Below, one piece after another: positions 35,520-45,268 of a DNA stretch of 64,000 bases. The position numbers were made by a program, and so were the translations under genes. Numbering within the stretch: the first letter of the stretch is position 1; each line of letters begins with the position of its first letter. The stretch covers positions 60,735 through 124,734 of the forward strand of contig NYYZ01000012.1 in the NCBI GenBank assembly GCA_002686945.1, written 5' to 3'. Under the pieces are notes generated by a model, which was not told the DNA's origin, did no database searches, and saw only the letters and a program-made list of their open reading frames with translations. The DNA comes from Planctomycetota bacterium (lineage in GTDB: Bacteria > Planctomycetota > UBA1135 > GCA-002686595).

Positions 35520-36674
35520 ATGATCCTGCTCTGCTTGCTTCTTTGCGCTTGCGAAGCCACCCCCGACCTGCCCCCGGGGTGGGATCTTGGTGGCAATGCC
35601 CGGGCCTATCACATGGGTCCTTATGTGGCGGCGGGCCCTGAGTCTACCCGTCGTTTCTGTGAACCTCTCTTCGCAGCCCTTCCTGACGGGGTCTGGCCCA
35701 CACCAATCGCTGGCTTGGATCAATTGGCCGAGCGCTTGGGCAAAGTCTTTGGTCAGGACCCGCGCACGACCCTGGTTCGCCGTGAAATTGGAGGGAATGA
35801 ACTGCTGGTTGCGGTGATCATCGGCGCCGAAATGCCGCAGCAGGTCGTTGCCCTGGCGGTGGATCTAGACGCTGCCACAGGCCTTGAAGATGGGGCTTGG
35901 ATGGTGGCAGGTGCTCTGGCACTGGTGCGTGCTATTGACGGCGAGGGACAGGCTCGGGAAGTACCGCGCAGTGGTCAGGGCCCCGACATTCCTGGCGACC
36001 GCTTGCAGGCTGCGCACCCTCGGCGCAGCGTGGCCTTCGTGTTTGGGACTGAGCCACTTACGGGTATGCTCGGAGCCGAGGGGGATGCACCCATCAGTGT
36101 GATCCTGGCAGAGGGTCTCCGTGGTGAGGCAGACCCAGAACGCTCGGTGGTCTTGATGGAGCGTTCTCCGGATCCCGCAGCGCGCGCGCCACTCTTTCCC
36201 GATCCTCCCGGTGAGTGGGGGGTGCAGACTGGTCCAGGGAACATCAGCGGCCTTGCCTTGGTGGGGCGCATGTCGCTGGTGGACAGCGGCACGGTTTCAC
36301 GGCCCTGGTCCTCCAGCGAACATCCTTATGCAAGAGAGAGTTCGTTGGCGTCTCTGGTAGCTGCGGGTGTGCCCGGTATTCGTATTTATCGCCCAAACAG
36401 GGGCGAGAATCGGGCGCTTGAAGACTACTTCGAAGTGGAACGCATGTTGACCGCGGTTATTGCCACCGCAACTGCTGTGGCCGATGCTCGGCCCGGGGAT
36501 TTGCGGCGATTGCAGCGCTCTCTCAGCTTGGAGCGCCGTCTCCGCATGTCTGCGGCCCTCGATCAGGCTCAGGACGAGCTCCTGGCCGATGAATGGGAGC
36601 AGTGGTTGGGTGCGGCTTCCCATTGGTGTCGTCGCTTGTGCCTGGGACTGGCTCTCGACGGTAGCCAGGACTAG
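35520..36674 (+). CDS. Lipoprotein of unknown function
   Basis: The 384-residue product has a very short signal, MILLCLLLCACEA, with lipobox LCAC, so it is probably lipid-anchored. The body has alternating strands and helices (ELLVAVIIGAEMPQQVVALAVDLDAATG, WMVAGALALVRAIDG, RRSVAFVFGTEPLTGMLGA) and SSLASLVAAGVPGIRIYRPN late in the sequence. The order faintly recalls M28-type peptidases, but I see no metal-ligand set. It begins 23 bases after mtnP and is followed by the Ntn-hydrolase gene 31 bases on, so a common transcript is likely. Confidence 0.65.
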   Translation: MILLCLLLCACEATPDLPPGWDLGGNARAYHMGPYVAAGPESTRRFCEPLFAALPDGVWPTPIAGLDQLAERLGKVFGQDPRTTLVRREIGGNELLVAVIIGAEMPQQVVALAVDLDAATGLEDGAWMVAGALALVRAIDGEGQAREVPRSGQGPDIPGDRLQAAHPRRSVAFVFGTEPLTGMLGAEGDAPISVILAEGLRGEADPERSVVLMERSPDPAARAPLFPDPPGEWGVQTGPGNISGLALVGRMSLVDSGTVSRPWSSSEHPYARESSLASLVAAGVPGIRIYRPNRGENRALEDYFEVERMLTAVIATATAVADARPGDLRRLQRSLSLERRLRMSAALDQAQDELLADEWEQWLGAASHWCRRLCLGLALDGSQD

Positions 36675-36705
36675 CGCTCGGGTTCGGCAACGGGTACAAG
36701 AGGGC

Positions 36706-37827
36706 ATGTCTCAAGCAAATCTGCCTAAGGGCCAACCGAATCGACGCTCTCTCTTGCTGGCCGCCGGAGCATTGGCCAGTGGTCCCGCTGCTGCGCTCAA
36801 CAGTGCCAAAGGCCCTGCGATTCATAAGACCCGCAAGCGCCCTGTGATGGTGGGCAGCGCCAACGCACTACGTGGCATGAAGACACAGTATCCCCGGTTG
36901 CTCAAGGGACTTGAGCCCCTGGATGCGGCGATCGAGGTGGTCAAGGTCGTAGAAGCAGATCCGAATGATATGAGTGTGGGCCTTGGCGGCATGCCTGATG
37001 AGGAGGGCACGGTGACCCTTGATGCGGCCGTGATGCATGGTCCGACTCATAACTCGGGGGCGGTGGGTGCGCTTGAGAATACAGTCCACGCCGTGGAGGT
37101 TGCGCGGCTGGTGATGGAGCGCACGGACCATTGCATGCTCGTGGCTCAGGGGGCGACTCGTTTTGCCAAGCAGTACGGACATCCCCAGGTTGAGCTCTTG
37201 ACACCGAAGGCCAGGGAAGTCTGGCTGGCTTGGAAGGAGAGCATGAGCGGCAAGGACGATCGACTGACGCCGAAGAAGTCCCAGAAATCCGGCAATTTGT
37301 ACGAGTACATGGGTGAGCAGTGGACCCTCGAACAACTGATCAGTGATCAACGCATCACAGGCACGATCCACTGCTCCAGCTTGTCGCTAAAGGGTGAACT
37401 CGCGTGCTGCACCACCACCTCGGGCCTCTCTTTCAAGATCCCCGGACGGGTGGGGGATTCGCCAATCATCGGTGCGGGCCTCTACTGTGATCAGGAGGTG
37501 GGCAGTGCCGGGGGCACTGGTCGCGGAGAATCCGCAATCCTCTCTTGCGCAAGTTTCCTTTGCGTCGAGCTATTGCGTTCTGGGATGTCGCCCGAGGAGG
37601 CTGGGCTGACTGTATTGCGTCGGGTCACCGCCCAGGCCCAGCGGGCTTCTGCCTGGCAACCGGAAATCGTTCGTGCAGATGGCTTGCCTGCATTCAACTT
37701 GCAGCTCTACTTACTGGGTTTGGACGGCAATCACGCTGGTGTTTCCCTGTTTGGCACCAGTGCCTATTCGGTGGCCGACGAGGAGGGTGTGCGGCATGTG
37801 CCGCTGGTCGCCCTGCATGCCAAGTAG
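36706..37827 (+). CDS. Exported glycosylasparaginase/isoaspartyl peptidase-like Ntn-hydrolase
   Basis: The 373-residue asparaginase-2 family protein normally self-cleaves to expose a Thr nucleophile and hydrolyses N-acetylglucosaminyl-Asn or isoaspartyl bonds. The N-terminus NRRSLLLAAGALASGPAAA is a Tat-like signal. The family block is clear: GTIHCSSLSLKG (candidate nucleophile Thr220), then TTTSGLSFKIPGRVGDSPIIGAGLYCD and GTGRGE. The cleavage site usually reads HDTIG or HGTIG; here it is T-G-T-I-H. PNDMSVGLGGMPDEEGTVTLDAAVM matches the alpha-chain. ATG 36706 begins the signal. Confidence 0.88.
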   Translation: MSQANLPKGQPNRRSLLLAAGALASGPAAALNSAKGPAIHKTRKRPVMVGSANALRGMKTQYPRLLKGLEPLDAAIEVVKVVEADPNDMSVGLGGMPDEEGTVTLDAAVMHGPTHNSGAVGALENTVHAVEVARLVMERTDHCMLVAQGATRFAKQYGHPQVELLTPKAREVWLAWKESMSGKDDRLTPKKSQKSGNLYEYMGEQWTLEQLISDQRITGTIHCSSLSLKGELACCTTTSGLSFKIPGRVGDSPIIGAGLYCDQEVGSAGGTGRGESAILSCASFLCVELLRSGMSPEEAGLTVLRRVTAQAQRASAWQPEIVRADGLPAFNLQLYLLGLDGNHAGVSLFGTSAYSVADEEGVRHVPLVALHAK

Positions 37828-37842
37828 GCGCGATCGCTATCT

Positions 37843-38940
37843 CTAGCGTACGTCTCCGAGTGCCGCGCGTAATTCCGCCCGGTCCAGGGAGCCATCGCCG
37901 TTTGCGTCTAGTGCGTGCAGAATCGGGGGGATGCGAATGTTTGTGCGCATTGGGCGCTGCAGCGCCTCCAAGTCTGCCAGGCTGATACCGCCATCGCCAT
38001 TCAGGTCCAGGCGACGGAAGGGGGTGATTGGTCCGACGATGCGTGGTGGATGAGTGCCCATGTAGACCTCAGATCCGGCCAAGGCTCCGAACAACTCGTC
38101 TACGCCGGCGACCGACGCTAGCGGCATGTTGTCCAAGTCTTCCGGGGTGGCGGCGGCCAGAAGCAAGGTTATGGCCTCCAACTCATCTCGGTTGAGTTGC
38201 ATGTCGCCGGTGATGTCATGGTCCTCCATGACTTCAATGACCGTCAGGTCGTAGCGGCCGTAGGACTCAAGCAGAGCCGTAAGTTCATCAGTGTCGATCC
38301 TGTCGTTCGCATCTCCGTCGAAGGCCAATCGCAATTGAGTGGCCGCCCGGGGGGGAGCAGCAATGCGCTTGGTCTTGACCGCAGGGGGCCGGAATCCTCC
38401 CGAGCTGATGATGCGGTAGCGATAGTAGTCGGTGAACTCGTTCAACTTGATGCGCCCATCGTTGTCCTCGTCAAAGGCTCGAAATTGGGGGCGACCAAAG
38501 GTCAGGGCAGCTTTGGTCTCGCGGAAACGCAGCCAGCCATTGGCGTCCGTATCACAGATCGAGAACCACTGGAGGATCTGGTTGTCGTCCGCCAGGTCGG
38601 TTGAGACGATCAGTTCACCTCTTTGTATCGTGCCCGGATCAGTGCCGGTAGGAATCACGCCACCCCGGGGCAGCTTGCCGCGATTGATGAAGGGCTGCAG
38701 ATCCTTCATGGCACTCTTGTCCGCAGGCCCTCGCTTGCGCACGACGCGCTTGCGGGTACCCCTGGAGCTATCTCCACCCAGGCGATCCGAACTGGGGGCA
38801 AACCGTCCGCCCCCCTGTCCACGCTGTTGGCCGCCGCGCTGCTGTTGGCCGCCACGACCTTGGAAAGCGGCTTCTGTGGGCATCGCCAAGGCAACGGCCA
38901 GGAGCAGGCAGAAAGGGGTGATCAGATGGGAAGGTCGCAT
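37843..38940 (-). CDS. Secreted EF-hand calcium-binding protein
   Basis: The 365-residue protein has signal peptide LITPFCLLLAVALAMPTEA, then a Gly/Gln/Arg-rich segment (GRGGQQQRGGQQRGQGGGR), then several EF-hand loops: DTDANGWLRFRE, DEDNDGRIKLNE, DGDANDRIDTDE, DHDITGDMQLNRDE, DLNGDGGISLADLE and DANGDGSLDRAE. All have the Asp/Asn positions and closing Glu of calcium sites except minor deviations. Proteins of this kind are common in Planctomycetota, with unknown task. Convergent with the Ntn-hydrolase gene. Confidence 0.85.
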   Translation of the reverse strand: MRPSHLITPFCLLLAVALAMPTEAAFQGRGGQQQRGGQQRGQGGGRFAPSSDRLGGDSSRGTRKRVVRKRGPADKSAMKDLQPFINRGKLPRGGVIPTGTDPGTIQRGELIVSTDLADDNQILQWFSICDTDANGWLRFRETKAALTFGRPQFRAFDEDNDGRIKLNEFTDYYRYRIISSGGFRPPAVKTKRIAAPPRAATQLRLAFDGDANDRIDTDELTALLESYGRYDLTVIEVMEDHDITGDMQLNRDELEAITLLLAAATPEDLDNMPLASVAGVDELFGALAGSEVYMGTHPPRIVGPITPFRRLDLNGDGGISLADLEALQRPMRTNIRIPPILHALDANGDGSLDRAELRAALGDVR

Positions 38941-39036
38941 GAGGGCTCAGAGCATTGATTCGGCATATACCGTCTACGAGCGCACCAGAGTACTGATAAT
39001 CTCAATTTGAGGCTTTTGAACCCCCCAGGGGGGGCT

Positions 39037-40920
39037 TCAGTTGAAGGGTCTGATTTCTCCGGACTCCAGCTTGCCCCAGTAGTCGTTGAAGGCGGTCTTG
39101 ACCTTGCCGGACAGGAGCACCAGGCCCAGGACGTTCGGGAAGGCCATGCCCAGGATCATCAGGTCACCGAAATCGAGTACTTCTTTGGCGGTGATGACCG
39201 ATCCCAGGAAGACGAAGGCTAGGAACATGACCTTGTAGAATGTGGAAGACTTGTCCCCAAACAGCCACACGAAGCAGCGCTCCCCGTAGTAGGACCAAGA
39301 GATCATGGTCGAGAAGGCGAACAGTACCACAGCGATGCTGAGCACATAGGGGAACCAGCTGATGTGTTGCCCGAATGCTCTACTGGTCAAGCCAGCCCCA
39401 TTGCCGTCCGTAAGGTAGGGAGCAAACACGCCGTCGTTGACGGTGGGGTCATAGGCACCAGAGATGACAATCACCAGGGCCGTCATGGTGCAAACGATAA
39501 CCGTGTCGATGAAGGGTTCGAGCAGGGCCACAATCCCCTCGCGCACCGCATAGGGGGTGCGCGCTGCGGAGTGGGCGATGGCTGCGGACCCAACACCAGC
39601 TTCGTTCGAGAAGGCGGCGCGCTTGAAACCTTGGATCAATACGCCAACCAGGCCGCCAAAGCCAGCCATGGGGGTGAAGGCCCCGGCCCAGATTTTGCCG
39701 AAGGCATCCGGCACGATCGATGCGTTGCTGACGATGACCCAAAGAGCTGCCAACACATAGATGCCGCACATGGCGGGAACGATCCTCTCCGCGACCTGAG
39801 CGATACGTTGCAGACCGCCCATAATGACCACGCCAACGAGTACGGTCATGATCAAACCGTAAACCCAGCCGTTATCCGCAATGAATGGCACGGTTTCCGC
39901 GAGGGCAGCCATGGACTGGTTGACTTGGAAGGAGTTGCCTCCAGCGAAAGAACCGCCCACGCATAGAACCGCGAAAAGCACGGCCAGCACCTTTCCAAGA
40001 CCTCCCAGGCCCATTTCCTTCAAACCGTTGGAGAGGTAGTACATGGCACCACCCATCACGCTCCCGTCGGGCCTGACTTGACGATACATCTGACCCAGGG
40101 TGCATTCGGTGAACTTGCTGGCCATGCCAAGGAACCCTGCAAAGATCATCCAGACCGTTGCCCCGGGGCCTCCTAGGCTGATGGCTATTGCCACGCCGGC
40201 GATGTTGCCGAGGCCTACCGTTGCGCTCAATGCAGCAGTCAGAGCCTGGAAGTGGCTGACTTCGCCTTCGTCATTGGGGTCTGAGTAGTCGCCCTTGGTG
40301 ACGCGAACCGCGTGCTTGAAGGCGCGCAATTGAACCAGGCCCATTCGAAAGGTGAAGAAGATCGCGCCGAGCACCAGCCAGAGGACGGCCAGGGGCACTC
40401 CGCCGCGTTTGATTGTCAGTTTGGGCTCGTCTTCAGAGTTGATTCTGGGCAGGTCGAGCACCAGGGATGCATTGCTCAGGGGTACACCCTCGGCCTCTGC
40501 GTCCTTGAGGAACCTGTCGATCTTGGTGAGCAGGACTGCATCGGTTGCCAAGTCTGCTTCTTCAATGGTCTCCACGTGGGACTCTTCAAAGAGGGGGTAG
40601 AAGAAGACCGAGGCGATGGCTTTGTTGACCTTGCCCATGACATCATCGACATCGTCCTGCCAGGTAAGGTCGGTCTTCTCTTTGCCAGGTGTCTTGACTG
40701 CCACCGCGTCCACCCGGTCGTTGAGGTGAGCCTTCAGGGTGTTCTTGAGGGCAGTAGCCTGTTCCTTGAGTAGCTCTTCGGAGGTGGGAGGCGCCTCGGT
40801 TCCGTCCTGTACAGGCTCTTCATTGCCTGGAGCCGCCCATAGGGCAGAGGTCAGAAGAAGGGGGGTAAGGAGGGTCAAGGACCTCAAGAGGGGTCTGCTA
40901 TGGAGATCAGGGCTGCGCAT
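39037..40920 (-). CDS. Alanine/glycine:cation symporter (AGCS) with exported N-terminal extension
   Basis: The 627-residue AGCS (SLC-type sodium:alanine) transporter shows core blocks TAALSATVGLGNIAGVAIAISLGGPGATVWMIFAGFLGMASKFTECTLGQ, then SFAGGNSFQVNQ, RAAFSNEAGVGSAAIAHSAA and FAFSTMISWSYYGERC. Ordinary members start near the first core helix; here about 170 residues precede it. They begin with a signal-like helix (LTLLTPLLLTSALWA) and continue with an acidic, helical soluble region (EEPVQDGTEAPPTSEELLKE...LFEESHVETIEEADL). ATG 40920 is set by that leader. The extension is presumably periplasmic. Confidence 0.9.
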   Translation of the reverse strand: MRSPDLHSRPLLRSLTLLTPLLLTSALWAAPGNEEPVQDGTEAPPTSEELLKEQATALKNTLKAHLNDRVDAVAVKTPGKEKTDLTWQDDVDDVMGKVNKAIASVFFYPLFEESHVETIEEADLATDAVLLTKIDRFLKDAEAEGVPLSNASLVLDLPRINSEDEPKLTIKRGGVPLAVLWLVLGAIFFTFRMGLVQLRAFKHAVRVTKGDYSDPNDEGEVSHFQALTAALSATVGLGNIAGVAIAISLGGPGATVWMIFAGFLGMASKFTECTLGQMYRQVRPDGSVMGGAMYYLSNGLKEMGLGGLGKVLAVLFAVLCVGGSFAGGNSFQVNQSMAALAETVPFIADNGWVYGLIMTVLVGVVIMGGLQRIAQVAERIVPAMCGIYVLAALWVIVSNASIVPDAFGKIWAGAFTPMAGFGGLVGVLIQGFKRAAFSNEAGVGSAAIAHSAARTPYAVREGIVALLEPFIDTVIVCTMTALVIVISGAYDPTVNDGVFAPYLTDGNGAGLTSRAFGQHISWFPYVLSIAVVLFAFSTMISWSYYGERCFVWLFGDKSSTFYKVMFLAFVFLGSVITAKEVLDFGDLMILGMAFPNVLGLVLLSGKVKTAFNDYWGKLESGEIRPFN

Positions 40921-41054
40921 GGGAGCAAGATCCTGCCAAAGGGTCGCGCCACTGGGCAAGCGTCCTGGGTCCTTCTGCCCCATCGGTTTTTGTCTTACAC
41001 TCCTGATTCCCAGTCGAATTGGTGGTAGTCGCCCCCAAAACCCCTCCCTTTCCC

Positions 41055-42338
41055 ATGCTGATCTATCTGACCGCCTTCTTCGTCCTGGCACAGGACGCGC
41101 CCGTCCCTGCACTCGATCTCGCCGCTCTTGGCGAAGCCATTGAGGTGGATGTGGCCAAGATTACCGGGCGCAGCTTCAAGCGCACGGTCAAGATCAAGGC
41201 CACCAACGCGAAGCAGTTCACCGATTATGTGATTGAGAAACTCGCCCATGACGGGGGTACTCTGCGTATGGCCCAGGACGAGAAGATCGCCAAGATGCTG
41301 GGCATGATCCCGCGCGACCTGGACCTCAAGGCTTTGACCCTGGAGGTATTGGCAGAGCAGGTTGGGGGTTTCTATGACCCGCCAACGGAATCGTTTCATG
41401 TGGTGGAGGGTCTCTCCGAGGACTTGACCCGGGTGGTGATGGCTCACGAGTTCACTCACGCATTGGACGATCAGTACCAGGACCTGGACAAACTCGACAA
41501 GGACTGCCAATACCAGACCGATGCCCAGCTGGCGTTGCATGCTTTGGCAGAGGGGAGCGCCATGGAGGTCATGGAACGCTGGATGATGCTCAACATTCGA
41601 AGTCTTGACATGGCCGCCGTGGCCGAGTCCCAGGCTTCGTTTTCCACTGATACGCTGGCAGCGGCCCCGCCCTACCTTTGGAAGCCTTTGCTGGGTAGCT
41701 ATATGGCAGGCCAGACTTTCTTGCGAAAGGTCGAGGTTCGCACCCTGATGACGCGGCCTGCGGAGATCTCGGTTCTTGACCTGGCATGGGCCAAGCCTCC
41801 GGTATCAACCGAGCAGATCCTGCATCCTGCCAAGTACTGGGATGAAGAGATGATTGACCTGCCCACGCCCCTTCTGACGGACACTTCTCGGCTTCCCCAA
41901 GGCTGGAGCATGGAGCGCAGGGATGTGCTCGGGGAGTTGATGTTGGCGATCATGACCACGCCAATCGATCAGCGCGAAGGAGTCGAGACCAATCCTCTCA
42001 AGTTGCTGGCCATCCGTTACACAAATCCGGCGGCCACGGGCTGGGACGGGGACGAGGTGTTGTTGCTCAAGGGCCCCCAGGGCGCGTCCGCGACGGTTCT
42101 GTTCACTTGGTGGGATGACGAGAAGGATGCCGCCGAGTTTGCTGCATCGTGTGAGCCCATTCTTGCGATGATCGGGTCTGACGGCGGATTTGAAGAGGGC
42201 CAGGAGTTGTCCTTCACGTTGTCCGTTTTGGGTCAGGGAGTTGTTCTTGGCGTTGTCTCAGCACCAGAAGAAATGGAAGGCTTGGACTGCCTTGCCTTGG
42301 GGAAGGTGGCCTTCGAGGGCGTCAAGACCGTGCGCTGA
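41055..42338 (+). CDS. Zinc metalloprotease-like (HEFTH) exported protein
   Basis: The 428-residue protein has a short signal (MLIYLTAFFVLAQDAPVPA). The gluzincin-type zinc motif is MAHEFTHALDDQY with H131-E132-x2-H135, and ALHALAEGSAMEVMERWM downstream supplies a candidate third ligand Glu, about 30 residues on, within the same pattern seen in uncharacterised bacterial Zn-peptidases. The second half (from about 330) looks like a separate domain with ATVLFTWWDDEKDAAEFAASCEPI. The substrate is unknown. It is divergent from the symporter. Confidence 0.75.
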   Translation: MLIYLTAFFVLAQDAPVPALDLAALGEAIEVDVAKITGRSFKRTVKIKATNAKQFTDYVIEKLAHDGGTLRMAQDEKIAKMLGMIPRDLDLKALTLEVLAEQVGGFYDPPTESFHVVEGLSEDLTRVVMAHEFTHALDDQYQDLDKLDKDCQYQTDAQLALHALAEGSAMEVMERWMMLNIRSLDMAAVAESQASFSTDTLAAAPPYLWKPLLGSYMAGQTFLRKVEVRTLMTRPAEISVLDLAWAKPPVSTEQILHPAKYWDEEMIDLPTPLLTDTSRLPQGWSMERRDVLGELMLAIMTTPIDQREGVETNPLKLLAIRYTNPAATGWDGDEVLLLKGPQGASATVLFTWWDDEKDAAEFAASCEPILAMIGSDGGFEEGQELSFTLSVLGQGVVLGVVSAPEEMEGLDCLALGKVAFEGVKTVR

Positions 42339-42508
42339 GGTAGTCGGCTGGAGCGTTCATTGGTGACTCTCTGTACTCAAGCAGGAGAACCTTGAAGTAC
42401 CGCTTTGGTGAAGCGGGTGACCAGAGCCTACCTGGCCCCAAGAGCGCCCTGTAGAGGGAGCATTCAATATTGGGCCAGCGGCCCTGACAATTGACCGGAG
42501 AGTCTTGG

Positions 42509-45259
42509 TCAGTTGTTGGCAGTCACGCCCTTGTCTTTCGTCTTGGATTTCGATGAGAGGAGGAGCGTCTCAATCCCCATCAGCAGCACTTTCGTCGCAG
42601 CCTTGACCTCCTCGGGAGGCTGGGAGTTACGGATCGCACTTTCCACGTCAGCGGCGGCCTGAGAGACTCTTGGCAGTCCGTAGCTCCCGGCTGATCCATG
42701 CAACTTGTGGGCACATAGCTCAAGCCCTGGAAGGTCCTCGCGGGACAGGAGTTCATTTAGCTCTTTGGCTACCCCAGCCAGGCTCAGCTTGTAGGCTTCG
42801 ATCAGCTGGATGAGAGGGTCGGGCATTGACGGCTGTGACTCCTCTTCCTGCAACTCATGAGAGTGGTCTTTGTGTTTGTTGAGCTCGTGCTTGATGCTAT
42901 GAAGGAATTGCTCCCTTTCAATCGGCTTTCCAATGTAGTCGCTGCAGCCCGCCTCAATGCAGCGCTCAGCGTCTCCACTCATGGTGTGGGCGGTGAGGGC
43001 GATTATCGGTATGGTTGCCCCCATACCTCGCAGCTTCTTGGCGGCGGTGTAACCGTCCATTTTGGGCATCCGCATGTCCATCACGATGATGTCAAAGGGG
43101 CGTTGGGCCTCGCGGTACATCTGCACGCTTTCCAATCCATCCTTTGCAAGAGTTACCTCGGCACCGGCAGCCTTCAGAAACAATTCGTAGATTCGGCGGT
43201 TGTCTTTATTGTCGTCCGCCACAAGGACTGAGATGCTCTCGAGGCTGGTGCTGGAAGTCTCTTGAGCATCGTCTGGCTCGATCTTGTCTTCCGGTTGCAA
43301 ATCGGCAACCAGATTGAGGGGGTGGTGAAAGGTGAAGGTGCTGCCAATACCGACTCTGGTTTCGACAGTGATATTGCCTCCAAGGATGCGGGCCAGGCGC
43401 CGTGAGATATCAAGGCCCAGACCGCTTCCACCGAGTTCAGAGTCGCGGTTGATGTTGGTTTGCAAGAACGGCTGGAAGAGGAGCGGGACGCACTCTTCGG
43501 AGATGCCAATGCCGGTGTCCTGGACCGATATATCCAACATTGGATCACCTTCCGGGGAATCGTCGCCCAGGTTCATGGCTATCGTGACCTCGCCTACTTC
43601 GGTGAACTTGATGGCATTGCTCACGAGGTTTAAGAGGATCTGCTTGAGGCGAACCTTGTCCGTCACGATCCTCTCGGGTATCGGTCCTATGCTCTTGATT
43701 GAAAGTGAAAGGTCTTTCTTGCTTGCCCGTGGGGACATGAGAGTCTGGACATCTTCTACTAGAGCGCAAAGGGGCTGGCTGCGCTTTTGGATCGCCATTT
43801 CGTTTGCCTCAATTTTTGACATATCGAGGATGTCATTGAGCAGAAACAGCAGGTGTTCGGCATTGTGGTTCAGCCGTCCTAGGTACGTCCGAGTTTCAGC
43901 TGTGAGATTCGGAATATCACTGTTCAGGATCTCCAGATAGCCGAGCAGGGCCGTCAACGGAGTTCGGATTTCGTGGCTCATGCTGGCCAAGAATCGGGTC
44001 TTGGCTTTGTTGGCCTCAACAGCGCCTTGCTTTGCATCCAGGAGCGCTGCGTTGGCCGTTTTGAGCTCATCTTGCTGGACGGCCATTTGCTCCTGATGCG
44101 AGATCTGCCGCTGGTACGCGGTCTTGAGTTCTTCCGAGTTTTTTCTCAGTTGTCCCTCGATTGTCAGACGGTCTTCGATTTCCTTTTCCAGGTCTGCCGT
44201 TCTCGCTTTGACACGGTCTTCCAACTGCTGCTGGGATTGTAGGAGCGTCTCTTCACGTTTTTGGACCTTGGCACGCATTCCATCGAATGCTTGCGACAGG
44301 TCCTGGAGTTCCCGAAGGAACTGCTTCTTGGGGACTTTAGGTTGAATATCAGCTTCGGAAATGAGTGCCGCAGAATGCCGTAGATTCTCCAAGGGCTTCG
44401 AAAATATCCGTCTGCTGGCAAGAATCGCTATCAACAAGCTCACGAAATTGACCACGACGAGCGCCAGGATCAGTTCCCCGATGATGTCCTCGTATCCGCT
44501 GGCCATCGAATCGCCGGAGATCCGGAAATGGATGCCGAATCCGTACAAGGGTGAGACGCCTGTCTTCCAGGGGCTGTCTATTTCTAGTCCGAAGCTCCCG
44601 AGGAGAGTGTCTTCCAGGTAGATTCTCGTTTCAGCGTTCTCCATGAGGGTGGCGGGCATCCCTTCCGAGTGAAGGAGCCTGACCGGGAGGTCTGCTGCGA
44701 GGAACCCTTCAACTTGCTGGGAGTAGGTCACTGGCACGATGATGCGGCAAAAGCGTTCCTCTTCCGAATTGAAGATCTCGATCCTCGCGGGGATCTCCCC
44801 AGCCGTCATCGATTGGACCCACTTGTCTTCAATGGGGGGGACCTCAAGGTCTCTGTCCATTGAGTGGATCACCTTGCCCTCGAAATCGAAGAGCAGCATG
44901 TTGTGTTTGTGCCCCAGGACCTTGAGCGTACCCATCAGGTCATATAGGTCGGCGGTTCTCGCCTCGGGCTGCATCACACTGTGGGAGATCAGGGGCAGTT
45001 TGGCGAAGTCCTTGAGAATCACGATACGGTTCTCGATGAAAGAATCCAGCCTGTGACCGATCGCGCTCAAGGTACGCGACTCGATCCGTTCCACGCTGCG
45101 TTGGCGAACGCGTTCACCGCCCAACACTATCAGCAGGATAGTGATCCCCGCAGCGAGCATGCATTTGCCAGTGAGGAAGCAGCCAAGAGCCCATGATGTG
45201 GGAATACCCCGTCTGTAGGATGCCGGGCCCTGGCGACCATCTTTCTTGGTTCTAGACAT
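42509..45259 (-). CDS. Hybrid sensor histidine kinase (HK-REC-HPt)
   Basis: The 916-residue membrane phosphorelay protein has TM1 at about 25-47, a periplasmic sensor domain of about 215 residues, TM2 near 265-290, HAMP, and a coiled coil (about 330-420). HisKA has phospho-His429 (ASMSHEIRTPLTALLGYL), and HATPase has DTGIGIS and GSGLGLDISRRL. REC has phospho-Asp728 (IVMDMRMPKMDG), and the HPt domain carries His851 (CAHKLHGSAGSYGL). It therefore holds a complete His-Asp-His relay, but its final output regulator is not nearby. Only 9 bases separate it from the upstream periplasmic binding protein gene, which suggests that protein presents the ligand. Confidence 0.95.
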   Translation of the reverse strand: MSRTKKDGRQGPASYRRGIPTSWALGCFLTGKCMLAAGITILLIVLGGERVRQRSVERIESRTLSAIGHRLDSFIENRIVILKDFAKLPLISHSVMQPEARTADLYDLMGTLKVLGHKHNMLLFDFEGKVIHSMDRDLEVPPIEDKWVQSMTAGEIPARIEIFNSEEERFCRIIVPVTYSQQVEGFLAADLPVRLLHSEGMPATLMENAETRIYLEDTLLGSFGLEIDSPWKTGVSPLYGFGIHFRISGDSMASGYEDIIGELILALVVVNFVSLLIAILASRRIFSKPLENLRHSAALISEADIQPKVPKKQFLRELQDLSQAFDGMRAKVQKREETLLQSQQQLEDRVKARTADLEKEIEDRLTIEGQLRKNSEELKTAYQRQISHQEQMAVQQDELKTANAALLDAKQGAVEANKAKTRFLASMSHEIRTPLTALLGYLEILNSDIPNLTAETRTYLGRLNHNAEHLLFLLNDILDMSKIEANEMAIQKRSQPLCALVEDVQTLMSPRASKKDLSLSIKSIGPIPERIVTDKVRLKQILLNLVSNAIKFTEVGEVTIAMNLGDDSPEGDPMLDISVQDTGIGISEECVPLLFQPFLQTNINRDSELGGSGLGLDISRRLARILGGNITVETRVGIGSTFTFHHPLNLVADLQPEDKIEPDDAQETSSTSLESISVLVADDNKDNRRIYELFLKAAGAEVTLAKDGLESVQMYREAQRPFDIIVMDMRMPKMDGYTAAKKLRGMGATIPIIALTAHTMSGDAERCIEAGCSDYIGKPIEREQFLHSIKHELNKHKDHSHELQEEESQPSMPDPLIQLIEAYKLSLAGVAKELNELLSREDLPGLELCAHKLHGSAGSYGLPRVSQAAADVESAIRNSQPPEEVKAATKVLLMGIETLLLSSKSKTKDKGVTANN

Positions 45260-45268
45260 GGTCGCGAG

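Noticed and set aside
39013..39036. CCCCCC/GGGGGG inverted repeat just after the symporter stop, considered as an intrinsic terminator
   Set aside because: The loop is almost absent, and on the minus strand the stem is followed by CAAAAG rather than a T tract.
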